A stretch of DNA of 64,000 bases, taken from positions 496,001 to 560,000 of the forward strand of contig CANTFK010000666.1 of the NCBI GenBank assembly GCA_947646735.1, in the 5' to 3' direction. Both the position numbers and the translations under genes were made by a program. The notes beneath the pieces were generated by a model. It searched no databases and was not told the origin of the DNA. It worked only from the letters and a program-made list of their open reading frames with translations. Below, piece by piece: positions 21,640 through 32,147 of the stretch (within the stretch, counting starts at the first letter, position 1; every line of letters starts with the position of its first letter). This DNA comes from Peronospora farinosa (Eukaryota > Oomycota > Peronosporomycetes > Peronosporales > Peronosporaceae).

Positions 21640-22173
21640 TACTATATTGTATAAGCTTACGGTGCGTGACGACGCATTCAGATCAGGTGAATGCACAAGC
21701 CATAATCGTCGCTTTTAAAAGCGGATTACTACACATAGGCTACTGGAATGTTTTCTTACTGCATCAGCATCTACCTCAATAGTCAGACGACAAGCACCCG
21801 GCTCATGTAAAGGAGGGAATGTCGCGCGTGCTGTCATGGATTTTGCATTGTTGGCAGAACGAACCTACAGGATGCCAGTCTTTCCCGTGGGCAACCTTCG
21901 CATTCAGGTGGGGTGAACAAGCTACGCATCTGAAGCATTTGATGGATTTGCCGCTGCCCAGTAGTTCAGGCCACGCTTGAACGTCAACGCGGCTACTACG
22001 AAAATTCGACTGGGCAACGTTATCCGATTTCGTGGAACGAGACTGTGCAGAGCAATTACAATTGTCATATTGTCAAATTGGTTCGCGCCAGCAGTTAAAT
22101 CGCATGCCAGAGCCGAGACCGCTTTTTGCCTAGTTACATCGGCGATTCATTTCAGAACTCGCTTCATCACGTA
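21640..22173. other. intergenic, upstream of the PX-like cluster
   Basis: 534 bp with no supported gene. It should contain the promoter of the first PX-like gene. Confidence 0.5.
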
Positions 22174-22902
22174 ATGGCGTCCCCTACAACTGTAGCTGCC
22201 CCACCACGATCGGTATACAACTCGTTTGCGTCGCGCAAGCGGTCGTCTCCGGCCGTGAAGCCTCTGCCGGAAGAGGTGGCGTGGCTCAAAGACATTAAGC
22301 TCGAAATGACTACTACCAACTCAATTCGCACCTCCGTGTACTACATTATTCGCGTCATCTACGAGCCCGTGGGCATGGCCGCCACGAACTGGGACGTGAA
22401 GCGCACGTTTGATGAGTACAAGTGGTTTCAGAAGCGTCTGCTGGGCCATCTCCAGCCCAAACACAGTTGCAAGGCCGAGTGCCGATGGCTCAGCAGCGCT
22501 ATCAAGAAGCATTTTCCTAAGCCGACGCTCGGCTCGCGCTATCCTCCGATTGTCGAACAGCGTCGCAAGGCGTTGCTGCAACTGTTGACTACTGTGCAGG
22601 CGTCAGTTGTCAACCACGGCAATCGTAATTGCAAGGTAATGTTGGAAGCCGTGAGTCACGAGCTCTCCTCATTTCTCGTGGGCGACGTCGACCAGAGTTT
22701 CGTTGGCGTGACGCCTCCTGTAACGCCGACGACAAGTTCCGAGATGGAAACGTCCGCCGAGTTACGACCGTCGCTCACGTCTTCCGTTACGTCTGAAGAG
22801 GTCGAGGAAGACACCGTCAACTACGACGCGGACACGTTTACCGGCTGGAGTCTGCCTATCGAGCACCTTAACTTTGAGCTCATCCTAAACTCACCTGTAT
22901 AA
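22174..22902 (+). CDS. PX-like domain protein 1 (no RING)
   Basis: A 242-residue protein and the first member of the cluster. The start is the ATG at 22174 (MASPTTVAAPP), because the longer frame lacks a good context. EEVAWLKDIKLEM opens the domain. YYIIRVIY and the PX-like signature VKRTFDEYKWFQKRLLGHL follow, then KHSCKAECRWLSSAIKKHFP, EQRRKALLQLL and NRNCKVMLEAVSHELSSFLVG. The R-x-[FY]-x-E-[FY] and R-R-x-x-L pattern is that of phox-homology domains, which bind phosphoinositides. The tail is acidic and Ser/Thr-rich and has no zinc-binding cysteines. The PX assignment is by motif only. Confidence 0.75.
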   Translation: MASPTTVAAPPRSVYNSFASRKRSSPAVKPLPEEVAWLKDIKLEMTTTNSIRTSVYYIIRVIYEPVGMAATNWDVKRTFDEYKWFQKRLLGHLQPKHSCKAECRWLSSAIKKHFPKPTLGSRYPPIVEQRRKALLQLLTTVQASVVNHGNRNCKVMLEAVSHELSSFLVGDVDQSFVGVTPPVTPTTSSEMETSAELRPSLTSSVTSEEVEEDTVNYDADTFTGWSLPIEHLNFELILNSPV

Positions 22903-23859
22903 GCCAAGTATATAGAACACCGCTAATAATATGTAACTTATACAACAGCGTGACGATATTTGTTGTCCTGGATTTTATCTGAGGTATCTTCAGATGGACG
23001 GATGTAGGGCAACGCTGGATGTTTTATATAACAATATGATGCATGCATGTATATAGCACATGGTGGTGCGTACTGGATGGATTTTGGTGTAGATGCCTGC
23101 TCAAACTCTAGCATTGAAGTTTCGACGGCATTGTATCGTCTGATAAGTGAATGCGGCCGCGCAAAGAACACACTTGAAGCGTTGGAAGTCATATGATGGT
23201 TTGCTTAGATCCGTAGGGGAGAGGATGGCGACACTATGCTAGCAAGGCCACAACATGGGACCAAAGATTTGGAGCTGCTGTGTTTTGACTCCAAAATGGA
23301 GAGGAGGTGTCGTCGTTGCGAGCCAGCCGTTAGTTTCTACGGCAAGTCGGGGTACCGCCTCTTGCCGACTCGTCGACGAACGTGCATGTGTACTCTGGGC
23401 AGCAACGAGACGTCGTCCGTCCGTACAACGGTTAAAAAGAGCCATATTAATGCAATTCACAAGGGTGATGGATGACTGGACTCGGTAACGACGATTGCTC
23501 AAAAACGTGCCTGTTCTTCTCCTACGATACGTGGATGTAGAAGACTTGATATAGACGATAAAAGCAAGCGGTGGGTTACTTTTGAAGCTTCTTCTGGATG
23601 CATCTATACAAAGGGCAAGTTTTGTTAGCTACGCGTCGGTCGTTACTCATATTGTCCAATCGCCAGTTAAACCTCAATTCAACGGTCAGTAGAGCTGGGT
23701 CATTCTGCAACTTTGCCTAGCCGATATACAGTAGAACGTTCATTAAAGGTACAAAACTGCAGAAAAGTGCGGAAGGATCTTCGTTTCACTTAAAAAAAAT
23801 CAAAACAAAAGTTAATACAAAGAACAATTTCATTTAGGACACAGGGAACCAATCAAGCC
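22903..23859. other. intergenic between PX-like genes 1 and 2
   Basis: 957 bp with no supported gene. Short overlapping frames on both strands at 23236-23502 show no domain. An A-rich stretch lies near 23792-23830, just upstream of gene 2. Confidence 0.5.
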
Positions 23860-24606
23860 ATGGTAGGCACGATGATAGAGAACTCGAGCTGCAATGCAAG
23901 TACAAGCAGTAACAGCAGCAACAACAGTGGCTCGGCACCGAGGTCAGCCGCTAGTCTCAAACGCGCAGGCCCGATGGCCGTGCCTGAGGCCGTAGCGTGG
24001 CTGGATCATCTCACGCTGGAGCTCACAACAAGCAGCAGCTGCGGCAAAACGCAGTACCAACTAAATATGCAGTACAGGCCCAGCCGGCAGAAACTCGCGT
24101 CCTGCGCGACGTGGACCGTGAGTCGAAGCTTTGACGAGTACAGAAGTTTTCAGAAACGACTTTTGAAGCGGTTGCAGCATGGTCACTCTTGCAACGCTGA
24201 GTGCAAGTGGCTTTATAAGGTCGCTAAGCACTACTTTCCTCACAAATCTCTGTTCTCCAACAACTGCCCCAAGGTCGTGGCGACCAGGCAACAGACGCTC
24301 ATTCGTTGCCTTACCACTGTGCAGGCCTCACTTGTGAACAGAGGCAACCACAGCTGCCGCGTACTCGTACACGACGTGGCGGCCGAGTTCAACCGCTTTG
24401 TGGTCAAGGGAATGAAAGACTTGGAGGCTAACGCCACGCTTGCCGACTCGTCTGAGCTCAGCGCCGTCACACGTGACTCGTTGGACTCGCTGGTTTCAGA
24501 CGACGACAGCGAGTCGGAGGACGAAGAGGAAGAGGAAGAGCGCGAGTGCGACGCTTGCCATAGCCGACATGTGGTATGTCGCACTCACAATAACATCAAA
24601 CCATAG
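23860..24606 (+). CDS. PX-like domain protein 2 (truncated zinc-binding tail)
   Basis: A 248-residue paralogue. A Ser/Asn-rich start is followed by PEAVAWLDHLTLEL, WTVSRSFDEYRSFQKRLLKRL, GHSCNAECKWLYKVAKHYFP, ATRQQTLIRCL and NHSCRVLVHDVAAEFNRFVV. This is the same block order as gene 1, with closer similarity in the HSCNAEC segment. An acidic run (SDDDSESEDEEEEEE) leads to ECDACHSRHVVCRTH at the very end. That C-x2-C pair sits where the intact neighbours start their RING, but the second half (CGH-x-FHDEC, CPTC) is absent. So either the RING was lost or this is an old truncation. ATG 23860 is the natural start. Confidence 0.75.
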   Translation: MVGTMIENSSCNASTSSNSSNNSGSAPRSAASLKRAGPMAVPEAVAWLDHLTLELTTSSSCGKTQYQLNMQYRPSRQKLASCATWTVSRSFDEYRSFQKRLLKRLQHGHSCNAECKWLYKVAKHYFPHKSLFSNNCPKVVATRQQTLIRCLTTVQASLVNRGNHSCRVLVHDVAAEFNRFVVKGMKDLEANATLADSSELSAVTRDSLDSLVSDDDSESEDEEEEEERECDACHSRHVVCRTHNNIKP

Positions 24607-24902
24607 TCTTGGAAAGTGTACACTATATAGCAGATGTCAATTATGAGTAGTGAGAGAACTTTTACTAACAAACACACAACAAAACTTTAGGTTTTTGAAA
24701 TTTATTGATTTGAATCACGTCAAACCACTGCGACATGAAGCGATTACTCCGTCCAAATGAAGATGCCAACGCCGAATGTCGCACGAGGGCAAAACATGTA
24801 TCCATTATCCACTGCCATTTCCAGCGGATATATTCCTATTTAGGGTGAATAACTCTTTCATTGACAATGTGAGTGAGATGTTACTTTCAATCTTTTAGCG
24901 CC

Positions 24903-25742
24903 ATGGTCACATCTCGTCGAGTGCGCAAGCATTCCAATTCCATTTGTCCGGCGATGACAATGTATGTGGGGCTTCTGGAGCCATTACAATTGACACTGCA
25001 ATCCTCAACTCGAGACAAGAAGCACTCGCTCTTCATTCTACACGTCCAGCGACGCAGCATTTCCAGTGTCCTAAACGCTTCCTGGAGCCTTTTTCTCCCA
25101 TTTGAAGCGTTCGAGATGCTGCACCAGCAACTGCTATTGACTTTGCAACACGGTCACTTCTGCAATGCTGCCTGTCCGTGGCTCTACTCGTTTCTCTCGA
25201 CCAGATTTCCCAGAAAACACATTTTCCAGCGAAGTTCCAGTTCCAGGACAGTCCAAGCGAGACGAGAGAAGCTGCTGCTGTTGCTTACGTCCACGCTCGA
25301 CTTTTTGCTGAATAAGAAAAACTACGCCTGCAACATCGCTATCAATGACGTAGCCAAGCTGTTTGCCGAGTTTCTCTACGGCAAAGACGCCGTGGCGCAG
25401 TACATCGTCAAGTACAAGTCAAAGGCAACGTCTTCGAAGAACCATAGCCAACACAGGAGTGTGGGAGTCTTGCATGGCGACGAGGAGCTCGCTGGCAGTA
25501 TCTTGAATAATAAACCCGGACAACAAAGTGGTTTCATCATCTGCGGCGTCTGCAATGGACCTGTGGCTTGTCGGGTCAAAGGCGATAGTCATGTCAGCCT
25601 TTTGAACGCCAGTAGACGCCGTCGGTCTTCAGCCTATGCTATAACGCTACAATGCGGCCACCAGTTCCACGACGAGTGCATTGTGCCCGTACTAAACGAG
25701 ACGCTGAGATGTCCGACTTGCTATCACCTGGAGATTCAATGA
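24903..25742 (+). CDS. PX-like domain protein 3 with C-terminal RING-H2
   Basis: A 279-residue protein starting at ATG 24903; the frame extends upstream only from a GTG. The N-terminal PX-like block has LFILHVQ, FLPFEAFEMLHQQLLLTLQ, GHFCNAACPWLYSFLSTRFP, ARREKLLLLL and NYACNIAINDVAKLFAEFL. The R-S-F-D-E-[YF] core has diverged to L-P-F-E-A-F. A complete RING-H2 follows: CGVC (214-217), CGHQFHDEC (251-259) and CPTC (270-273). Spacing is C-x2-C-x33-C-x-H-x2-H-x2-C-x10-C-x2-C. RING-H2 domains usually recruit E2 enzymes, so a membrane- or lipid-directed ubiquitin ligase is a reasonable inference. This is the only cluster member with an uninterrupted RING. Confidence 0.8.
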   Translation: MVTSRRVRKHSNSICPAMTMYVGLLEPLQLTLQSSTRDKKHSLFILHVQRRSISSVLNASWSLFLPFEAFEMLHQQLLLTLQHGHFCNAACPWLYSFLSTRFPRKHIFQRSSSSRTVQARREKLLLLLTSTLDFLLNKKNYACNIAINDVAKLFAEFLYGKDAVAQYIVKYKSKATSSKNHSQHRSVGVLHGDEELAGSILNNKPGQQSGFIICGVCNGPVACRVKGDSHVSLLNASRRRRSSAYAITLQCGHQFHDECIVPVLNETLRCPTCYHLEIQ

Positions 25743-26324
25743 CGGCCGGAAATAAGCTCTGTTGTAGACACGCATTTCGTCCACTTGCCATAAGTAAGCC
25801 ATGATACTTTGATACTTCACAGACGATTTACCTGCGTTATCTCTGCATCCAGCACACTAGTCGATCTCAACAGTCTGATGATTACACCGCATAGAACACG
25901 CATCATTAACTAGCAAAATCGTCTGCTTTACTCCTTCACATACGCCTTTTTCGCCCCGTATCTCAGCAAACATGCACACAACAGTTAATTACACCACGCA
26001 GCACTTCATAAATTAATCTGCTTTGACGTTGTTCCGACAAACGCTTTCGTTTACCATTTCTATGATGTCTGCTGGTATAAGTACACTTTAAGCATCGCGC
26101 CGATGGCGTCGTGCTACCGTCTCTTGACCTAGCATTGGCAGCGTCCCCAACTTCGTTCTGCACGCCGATTATCGCATCCTTGACCAGTTAGAGCTGGTCG
26201 TGACAGCTAAAACAAAATAAGCTCGACCACGGCAAGGATGTTCGCACATACGACTTGCTGGTGACTCTCACGAGTGACAGTAGTCAGCAATGAGCTGTGA
26301 CTTGCTACCTTTAGGACTGAAGAA
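25743..26324. other. intergenic between PX-like gene 3 and the relic
   Basis: 582 bp, no gene seen; short frames only. Confidence 0.5.
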
Positions 26325-26869
26325 TTGCAGCTTAGGTTACTCGACGTGATGCAGCTCGGCCACATACAACGCAACCCGTACCTGTCTGTATACGAGCATC
26401 AAGGGATGATTCTTAACGAAGCGTTGCCTAGCTTGTACGTTATGAGCAAGCACAACCACACCATCGAAGAGTGCTCGCCACAATCTTGGAAGCGCTTTGT
26501 AAGCGCGAACCTACTCCTCTTGCAGCCTGCCCGGCACCGTGGCTCAAGAGTTTATCGCGTTTCTGAGCGAGGATTACTATCGACCACGAGTTTTCAATGG
26601 GATTTTTTTGCCAACTTCCTATAAGATGCGCAGCAGCTCCACGTGGCTCAGCACGATTAGCAGCAGCCCGGTCTTATCCCTACTAGTCTCTGCAAGTGCT
26701 GATTGTCCAGAAGCGACATCAGTTCCGTGTCTCTTTTCGGCTTAATCGGCAGCAGCAAATAGCATGCAAGGACACGTGCGGACTGTGCACTAGCGACATA
26801 GTGACGAAGAGACCATTGACTACCATGAGCTGCAGCCACAAATTCCACGACAAATGCATTGTCACTTAA
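26325..26869 (+). pseudogene. relic of a PX-like / RING gene
   Basis: Scattered pieces of the cluster family survive in several frames and in the correct order. LRLLDVMQLGHI (26331 on) matches the LLLTLQHGHFC block. VAQEFIAFLSED (near 26538) matches the VASE-x3-FV block. CGLC to CSHKFHDKC (26776-26860) matches the RING-H2 start. Stops and frameshifts separate them and the last C-x2-C is missing. It occupies the expected slot between members 3 and 4, so it was once a sixth gene. Confidence 0.7.
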
Positions 26870-27243
26870 TGCTACATGCAGCCAAAGCTTGAGCTGAGGC
26901 CTTGTAACTGTTTCGTGTTACGTTGTTCTCTTCCACTGACACCTTTATAAATCAAAACCTTTCAGTCCGTCGCTGCATTTAAACATTTTGATGGCATCGA
27001 AAGTGTTCACTAACAAATCAAACGACCTCATCGACAAGCTTTCTCTTCCTTCAATAGGTGGGTGAATATTGCTGCATTTGGTTGTAAGATTCGTTTCTTC
27101 ACAACGACCTAATTTTGGGAAACTTGACATGACCGTTTGTGATATGACCGAACTAGCTTCAATCCAAGACTTGACAAAGCTGCGAAGATGCTACTCTTCG
27201 TTTTGATTCTAACGGGGCCACATCGTCAAGACACGACTCGAAA
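26870..27243. other. intergenic between the relic and PX-like gene 4
   Basis: 374 bp, nothing recognised. Confidence 0.5.
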
Positions 27244-28102
27244 ATGAGCACGAAACGTTCTCGGAAGAAACGGTCGCTGCCTGTCGGTCCTTTGCCGCCT
27301 CAAGTGGCATGGCTCGATGGCATTTCGATGAATGTGACGCCTCTCATCTCCTGGCCGCTACCTTTTTATCGGCGTGTTGAGTACTTGCTCACAGTGACGT
27401 GTGAAAGCCACGATTCAGCTGAGTCCTCAACTTGGCACTTGGTTCGCAGTTTTGACGAATTCCGGTTCTTACGCAAAAGGTTGGTGGCGGCCTTGAAGCG
27501 CGGCCACTTCTGCCAGGCCGAGTGTCCGTGGCTCTACACGTTCCTCAAAAGTTACTACCCCACTTCTCACTTAGTCGGAAGTTCCTCAACGCAAGTGATG
27601 GATAGACGACGGAAGACGTTGACACGGAGCTTGGCGACAATCCGGAGCTTTCTGATAAGCAAAGCCAACCACGTCTGTCCTCTAGTGATGCGAGGTGTGG
27701 CATCAGAGCTGCTGGAGTTCGTCGTTGGTGAACAAAAGCAATTTGAACAAAACGATCTGGGCAAAGCTCCCGTTTGGCTTCGTCAATTGCTGCAGAGGTG
27801 GCACGACGGAGATCTTGACGTTAACGGTTTGTCAAGCTCCGACAACACACCAAGCAACGACGCTGTCATACAGAAGGACATCTGCAGGCTGTGCGATATA
27901 TACGTTGGTGGGTCATTTTCAAAAGCAGTGGAAGACCGACGTGGGTGAAAATCGATGGTCTCAATTCGCAACTGCCGAATCATTTTCGACGCTGAGTTGC
28001 GGCCACCGCTTTCACGACGAATGTTTGATCCAAAAACTGAATGAAGCGATGAAATGTCCGACCTGTGGCCATGGCGAGGCAATCCCCAACATGACTTGTT
28101 AA
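27244..28102 (+). pseudogene. PX-like domain protein 4 with RING-H2, frameshifted
   Basis: The first frame (27244-27948) gives an intact PX-like block: PPQVAWLDGISM, WHLVRSFDEFRFLRKRL, GHFCQAECPWLYTFLKSYYP, DRRRKTLTRSL and NHVCPLVMRGVASELLEFVVG. It then enters the RING at ICRLCDIYVGG and stops. The second half of the RING (CGHRFHDEC, later CPTCGHGE) lies in the +1 frame and runs to 28102. Spacing across the shift would match gene 3, so a one-base shift between about 27905 and 27990 is the simplest cause. It could be a real mutation or a sequencing error. An 84-bp intron (27912-27995) would also restore frame, but it would shrink the C2-C3 loop below anything seen in the cluster. Confidence 0.7.
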
Positions 28103-29022
28103 GGTATAGGTAGTTTCGTACACCATACGAGAATGGAGCGTATTTGAGCCTGCAAAAGTAAGTTATGATAGAGAGAAGTACGCGGATTTCATGTCCGGAT
28201 TCGATCCGAACTCCAACGCTTTTGCACATCTCGAGGGTACGAAATATATTTTATTGATAGTAGCCTGGCCTATCTCCATCATATCTTTAAAGCAAAGTGT
28301 AGAGAGCGTTGGCCAGCACCTTCCTCCAACTGTTTAGGCTACAATTCATAAAAATTTGTGGCTACAAACTACAGCAACATACGGCATTCCGATGTTGGGC
28401 TAAGGCGAGTAACGTGAGCCAAGTGGTCGCTATATCAATAGCCGAGAAGAACCCAAAGCACATGGTGCTCACGTTGAATTACGATACTCAACACAGTAGT
28501 GTACTGGCCCCTTGAGCATCAGGCATTTGAAATGGATTCAAATCTCTCACTTCGCCACATTGTGCCCAAAGGGTTGGATCTGAGTGACAAAGATGCGAGT
28601 TTTCGACCATGTCGCAGTCAATCTGTGGTCAATTGACAGGCACATGCTTCCATCCATCGAATGCCAAGCCTTCACATCACGTTTCTAATTCCAAGCTGCG
28701 TCAATAAATCGCGTTAGTAATGCGGCTTGTGACCTTATTCGATTTTTCACTTTCATAGTGATATCAAGTATAATAGTTTAGAAGGGACTCCAACTACTGT
28801 TAGGAGAAACGTTCCGACCTTTATTCAAAAAAGCCAAAACCCATCCAACCGATATTTTTAACCGTCGATCAACAAGAAACTTCGGTCTAAACCAAATTGC
28901 TCAGTACGTGCACTTTGGAGCACTTTCCATTTTGCGATTTGCTCCATTCGTATATAATTCGCGTTGCTGACGGAAGTTTGGCTTCAGTGCTGAAAGTCTC
29001 CGAAGTGCTCCAGTAGTAGCAA
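28103..29022. other. intergenic between PX-like genes 4 and 5
   Basis: 920 bp with no supported gene. It is AT-rich and short frames have no recognisable domain. Confidence 0.5.
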
Positions 29023-30354
29023 ATGAGCCACAAGGATTTGCAGCGTCACCCCAAATGCTCGGCACTTTATGCCAGTCGCCTTCGCCGCGACTCGGAAGCC
29101 TTGAGACCGAGCGAAGCGCTGGCTGCAAGTGTGGCCTACTTGGCCGATGTAACGTTCAAAGTGACCACCAAAACGTTGACTCGAGACGCGTCTATTTTCG
29201 CAATCACTGTGCACGACACCAAATCCAGCTCGACATGGCGCCATCTCCGATCTTATACCGAGTGTCGAGCGTTCCAACGCCGGGTACTCAAGATGTTGAG
29301 TCGAGGCCATCTTTGCTTTGCAGAGTGTCCATGGCTCTACGCCTACGTGCAACGGGTTCTTCCAGCCGAACAAAGGTATCGCCACTTGTTTCGAGTTGCG
29401 GGTCAACGTCCCAAGCCTCGCATCGTAGAGAACCAATGCCAAGCTCTTGTCAGACTTTTCGCGACTTTGCAACGGGTTTTGTTGAATCCACTGAACCAGA
29501 AATGCACCGTGTTGATGCAACAAGTTGCGTCGGAAGTGATCAAGTTCATCACGAATCAAAGTGACGTGAACGTTCAGAAGCCTCTCAATTCACCAACCTA
29601 CGACCGACCACTGGCAAAAACGTTTTCTGAAGCCTACATGGTCGCGCCTACCGAGGACACGAAAGCGGACGAAACGTCCGAACAGACTAGCCTCACGACC
29701 ACTGCACCCAGTCTTGAGGATCTGAACAAAGAAGATTTCGCGGAAGATGACGCTTTAAATGCCGCTGTGAACTCTGTGGTGGCTGGACAACGCGTATGTT
29801 GTGCCATGTGCGCCTTGCACAAAATGCGCTCGGATGAGCAAGTTTTCACATGTTGGCGAGCAGAGAATATGAGCAGTCATTTCGTAAGACTGCGAGCTGG
29901 AGCGGGAGCCGATTGGACTTCGATTGTTGCTAAACGTTCATTGTCGACGCAATCCCAGACCCAGGGGAAGGACGCGTGGGAGTCTCCTGCATTTTCGCAA
30001 CGACTGACGTCGCCTTTGGAAAATAATCGAGATTCGGAGAACCAGAAACACGATGGGACTCCAAAAGACCCTTTTCCAGGGTCCGCATGCACTCCACGCA
30101 CCCCCGTGGAATCGATAGCGACATTTTCCAGGTCCTCGTCTGTGTGTGAGCTTGACGTTAAAAAGCTAGAAGATTGGAGCCAATCGAGTGCAGTGTCCTC
30201 ACCTACGATAGACTGTGACGCCACTTCTGCAGCTAAAATGCTCCGGTTCTCGGGGGTCGAGAATATTCGCCGGATGCCACGTCGCTCGCTTCAAGTGCTC
30301 AACTCGATTCGAAACAAGTTTACGACGACCAAGCACGACACTGGTATTATTTAA
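29023..30354 (+). CDS. PX-like domain protein 5 with long C-terminal extension
   Basis: A 443-residue protein, the longest and most divergent member. The PX-like block occupies roughly residues 35-185: SVAYLADVTFKV, WRHLRSYTECRAFQRRVLKML, GHLCFAECPWLYAYVQRVLP, ENQCQALVRLF and NQKCTVLMQQVASEVIKFI. An acidic linker leads to RVCCAMCALHKM near residue 260, a C-x2-C remnant at the RING position. No CGH-x-FHDEC or CPTC follows. Instead there is a Ser/Thr-rich, probably disordered tail of about 160 residues. The start ATG 29023 precedes the block closely. Long frames on the other strand across the same bases are shadows. Confidence 0.78.
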   Translation: MSHKDLQRHPKCSALYASRLRRDSEALRPSEALAASVAYLADVTFKVTTKTLTRDASIFAITVHDTKSSSTWRHLRSYTECRAFQRRVLKMLSRGHLCFAECPWLYAYVQRVLPAEQRYRHLFRVAGQRPKPRIVENQCQALVRLFATLQRVLLNPLNQKCTVLMQQVASEVIKFITNQSDVNVQKPLNSPTYDRPLAKTFSEAYMVAPTEDTKADETSEQTSLTTTAPSLEDLNKEDFAEDDALNAAVNSVVAGQRVCCAMCALHKMRSDEQVFTCWRAENMSSHFVRLRAGAGADWTSIVAKRSLSTQSQTQGKDAWESPAFSQRLTSPLENNRDSENQKHDGTPKDPFPGSACTPRTPVESIATFSRSSSVCELDVKKLEDWSQSSAVSSPTIDCDATSAAKMLRFSGVENIRRMPRRSLQVLNSIRNKFTTTKHDTGII

Positions 30355-32147
30355 ACAAACCGATAATCATGTTAACTCAAGCGAGCTTTTCACTGTTTCA
30401 CGCGAATATATTTGGACTTAATTAAGTGTTTATGATCGCTATCACTAATGCTAGAACTATATTGAACACAGACATCTAGACAACAGCAACGTCTACCGAG
30501 ACCATTCTTCGTTTGGATTACAGTGTTCTCAAATGTAAGCACTCATTCCAGTATATCTGGAGTAATTCTGGCCGCTACATTAATTCTCGGTAACAATTTT
30601 GCGAGACCATTCATTGTCACGTGGTGCATGGGTCGATGCAATAGGCTTAACGATTATCCCCAATGTCAGCTGTTTGACGTCCGTGGTTTATAGAGGTTGG
30701 AGCTGACGCAAGGGAATCATCGTAGAATCGCCATTTTCTCAAAGAGCGACGATACTGAGTGACAAATCACAAGACAAACGCAGCGCATAGCTAGTTCATG
30801 CTCATCACATTCGCCAGCTGTTGACGTTGTTTTTGGCGATAAAAACAGGAGGAAGTTTGAATGTGGCCGTTGCTACGATAAGGTATTTGTAGCACTACAT
30901 TGAAGCCGAACGCCGTCGCGTAGCAGGGAGCGACACAATGATTATAGTTTGTATCCTTATTTCTACCGAAACCATTGTCAGAAAAGCGGAACTACCTTGG
31001 TTGGAAGAGCAGCTAAATTTGGTGAGACCGATGTCGCGAAGCTCATACGCACGAAGGGTGCCGCACTTCAACTGGTATGCACGTGGGCCCGAAGCGTTTT
31101 GCGTGTCGGTATGGTCATTGGCGTCGGTAGACATTCCGCTTCCACATACAGTAACATCACGCAGAAAGAGTCAAGCTTTTATAAAACAGAAAATATAAAG
31201 TCAAAGTCATCGGCGTTATTCGAGAAGGCGACGAAGGGGGGGGCGAGCCAAAGCAGTAGAGCCCCATAATTAGAAAAGAACACACTTGGATATCATTCAA
31301 CTGCATGTCCGCGCTTAATATGGATCCCCATAACATGGGACAATAACGTTTACTTTGGCGCACCCAGTATGCCACCAAATACCCTTTCATCTTAAGTTAT
31401 GTCTCAATTACATCGGCATCCGACACCTGCATTAGCCAACGCTTGCTTGGCCCATCGAGAGATACTGTCATTAGCGGCATAACGATTTTAAAGCTGCTAA
31501 TAAGCTACGCATGAGTGAAAGAGGTAGCCTGCAGTACAATACGCGCGTTACGTTAATGGCCACAATGTGCTTGAAGAATCTAAACGGTTCGAACAACAGC
31601 ACGAGGCCTCAGATGCGAGTCTGGCCTTGTAAATGAGCCTGGAAAGATCGTGACCATCTGACGGTCCTGCCATGTCGATAACAGCCAAGTTCAGGCTTAG
31701 TGGAATTGCGAGGGGAGAATCAAAGGACTTTGAGGCAGATACAGTCTCTTGCCCATCCAGCACATGGGAATGGGGTAAAGGACGTCATTCTAAGAGCTTT
31801 TTAAAGAGGTTTGAGGAAACGAAACGAAGCATGAAGACCAAGAAAAAGGGAATAAAGCAGTGTAAATAGATTTACTGGGAATTTATGGAGAGCAGATCAA
31901 GGCAAAGGAGGCTTGTTGCGCACATCAGGGCTTTTGATATCCCCCGCCAGCCTTAGCGTTTCATGCTGCGTGAAGTTTTCTAATGACGCAAAGTTGTGAT
32001 GAGTGTGGGTTACAAATGATAATGCTTTAACGGCATGCGTGAGACATTCATAGAAAAACTTGAAATATGTAGTGTAGGTATCTGAAAAGCATCATGCAAT
32101 TTGATTTTGCGTACATTGTTCCCTTCACTATTTACTATCCTTCATCA
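30355..32147. other. 1.8-kb intergenic region between PX-like gene 5 and the PIP kinase
   Basis: No complete gene is seen apart from a possible ankyrin-like relic at 30988-31071. A short G-run lies near 31236. The right end holds the PIP kinase 3' region. Confidence 0.5.
30988..31071 (+). pseudogene. single ankyrin-repeat-like relic
   Basis: One frame reads GTTLVGRAAKFGETDVAKLI followed by RTKGAALQ. This fits one ankyrin repeat (G-x-T-x-L-x-x-A-A-x-x-G-x-x-x-V-x-x-L-x-x-x-G-A). Neighbouring repeats are absent, so it is at most a fragment. Confidence 0.3.

Noticed and set aside
21418..21782. Proline-rich and glycine-rich frames across the poly-C/poly-G tract
   Set aside because: Composition is dictated by the homopolymer tract, which itself is suspect.
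27912..27995. An intron that would restore the RING of PX-like gene 4
   Set aside because: Frame would be restored, but the donor (GTCATT) is poor and the RING loop would shrink to about six residues, shorter than in any other cluster member. A frameshift fits better.
28984..29564. Long frames overlapping PX-like gene 5 on the other strand and in another plus frame
   Set aside because: The paralogue alignment fixes the 29023-30354 frame; the others have no family support.
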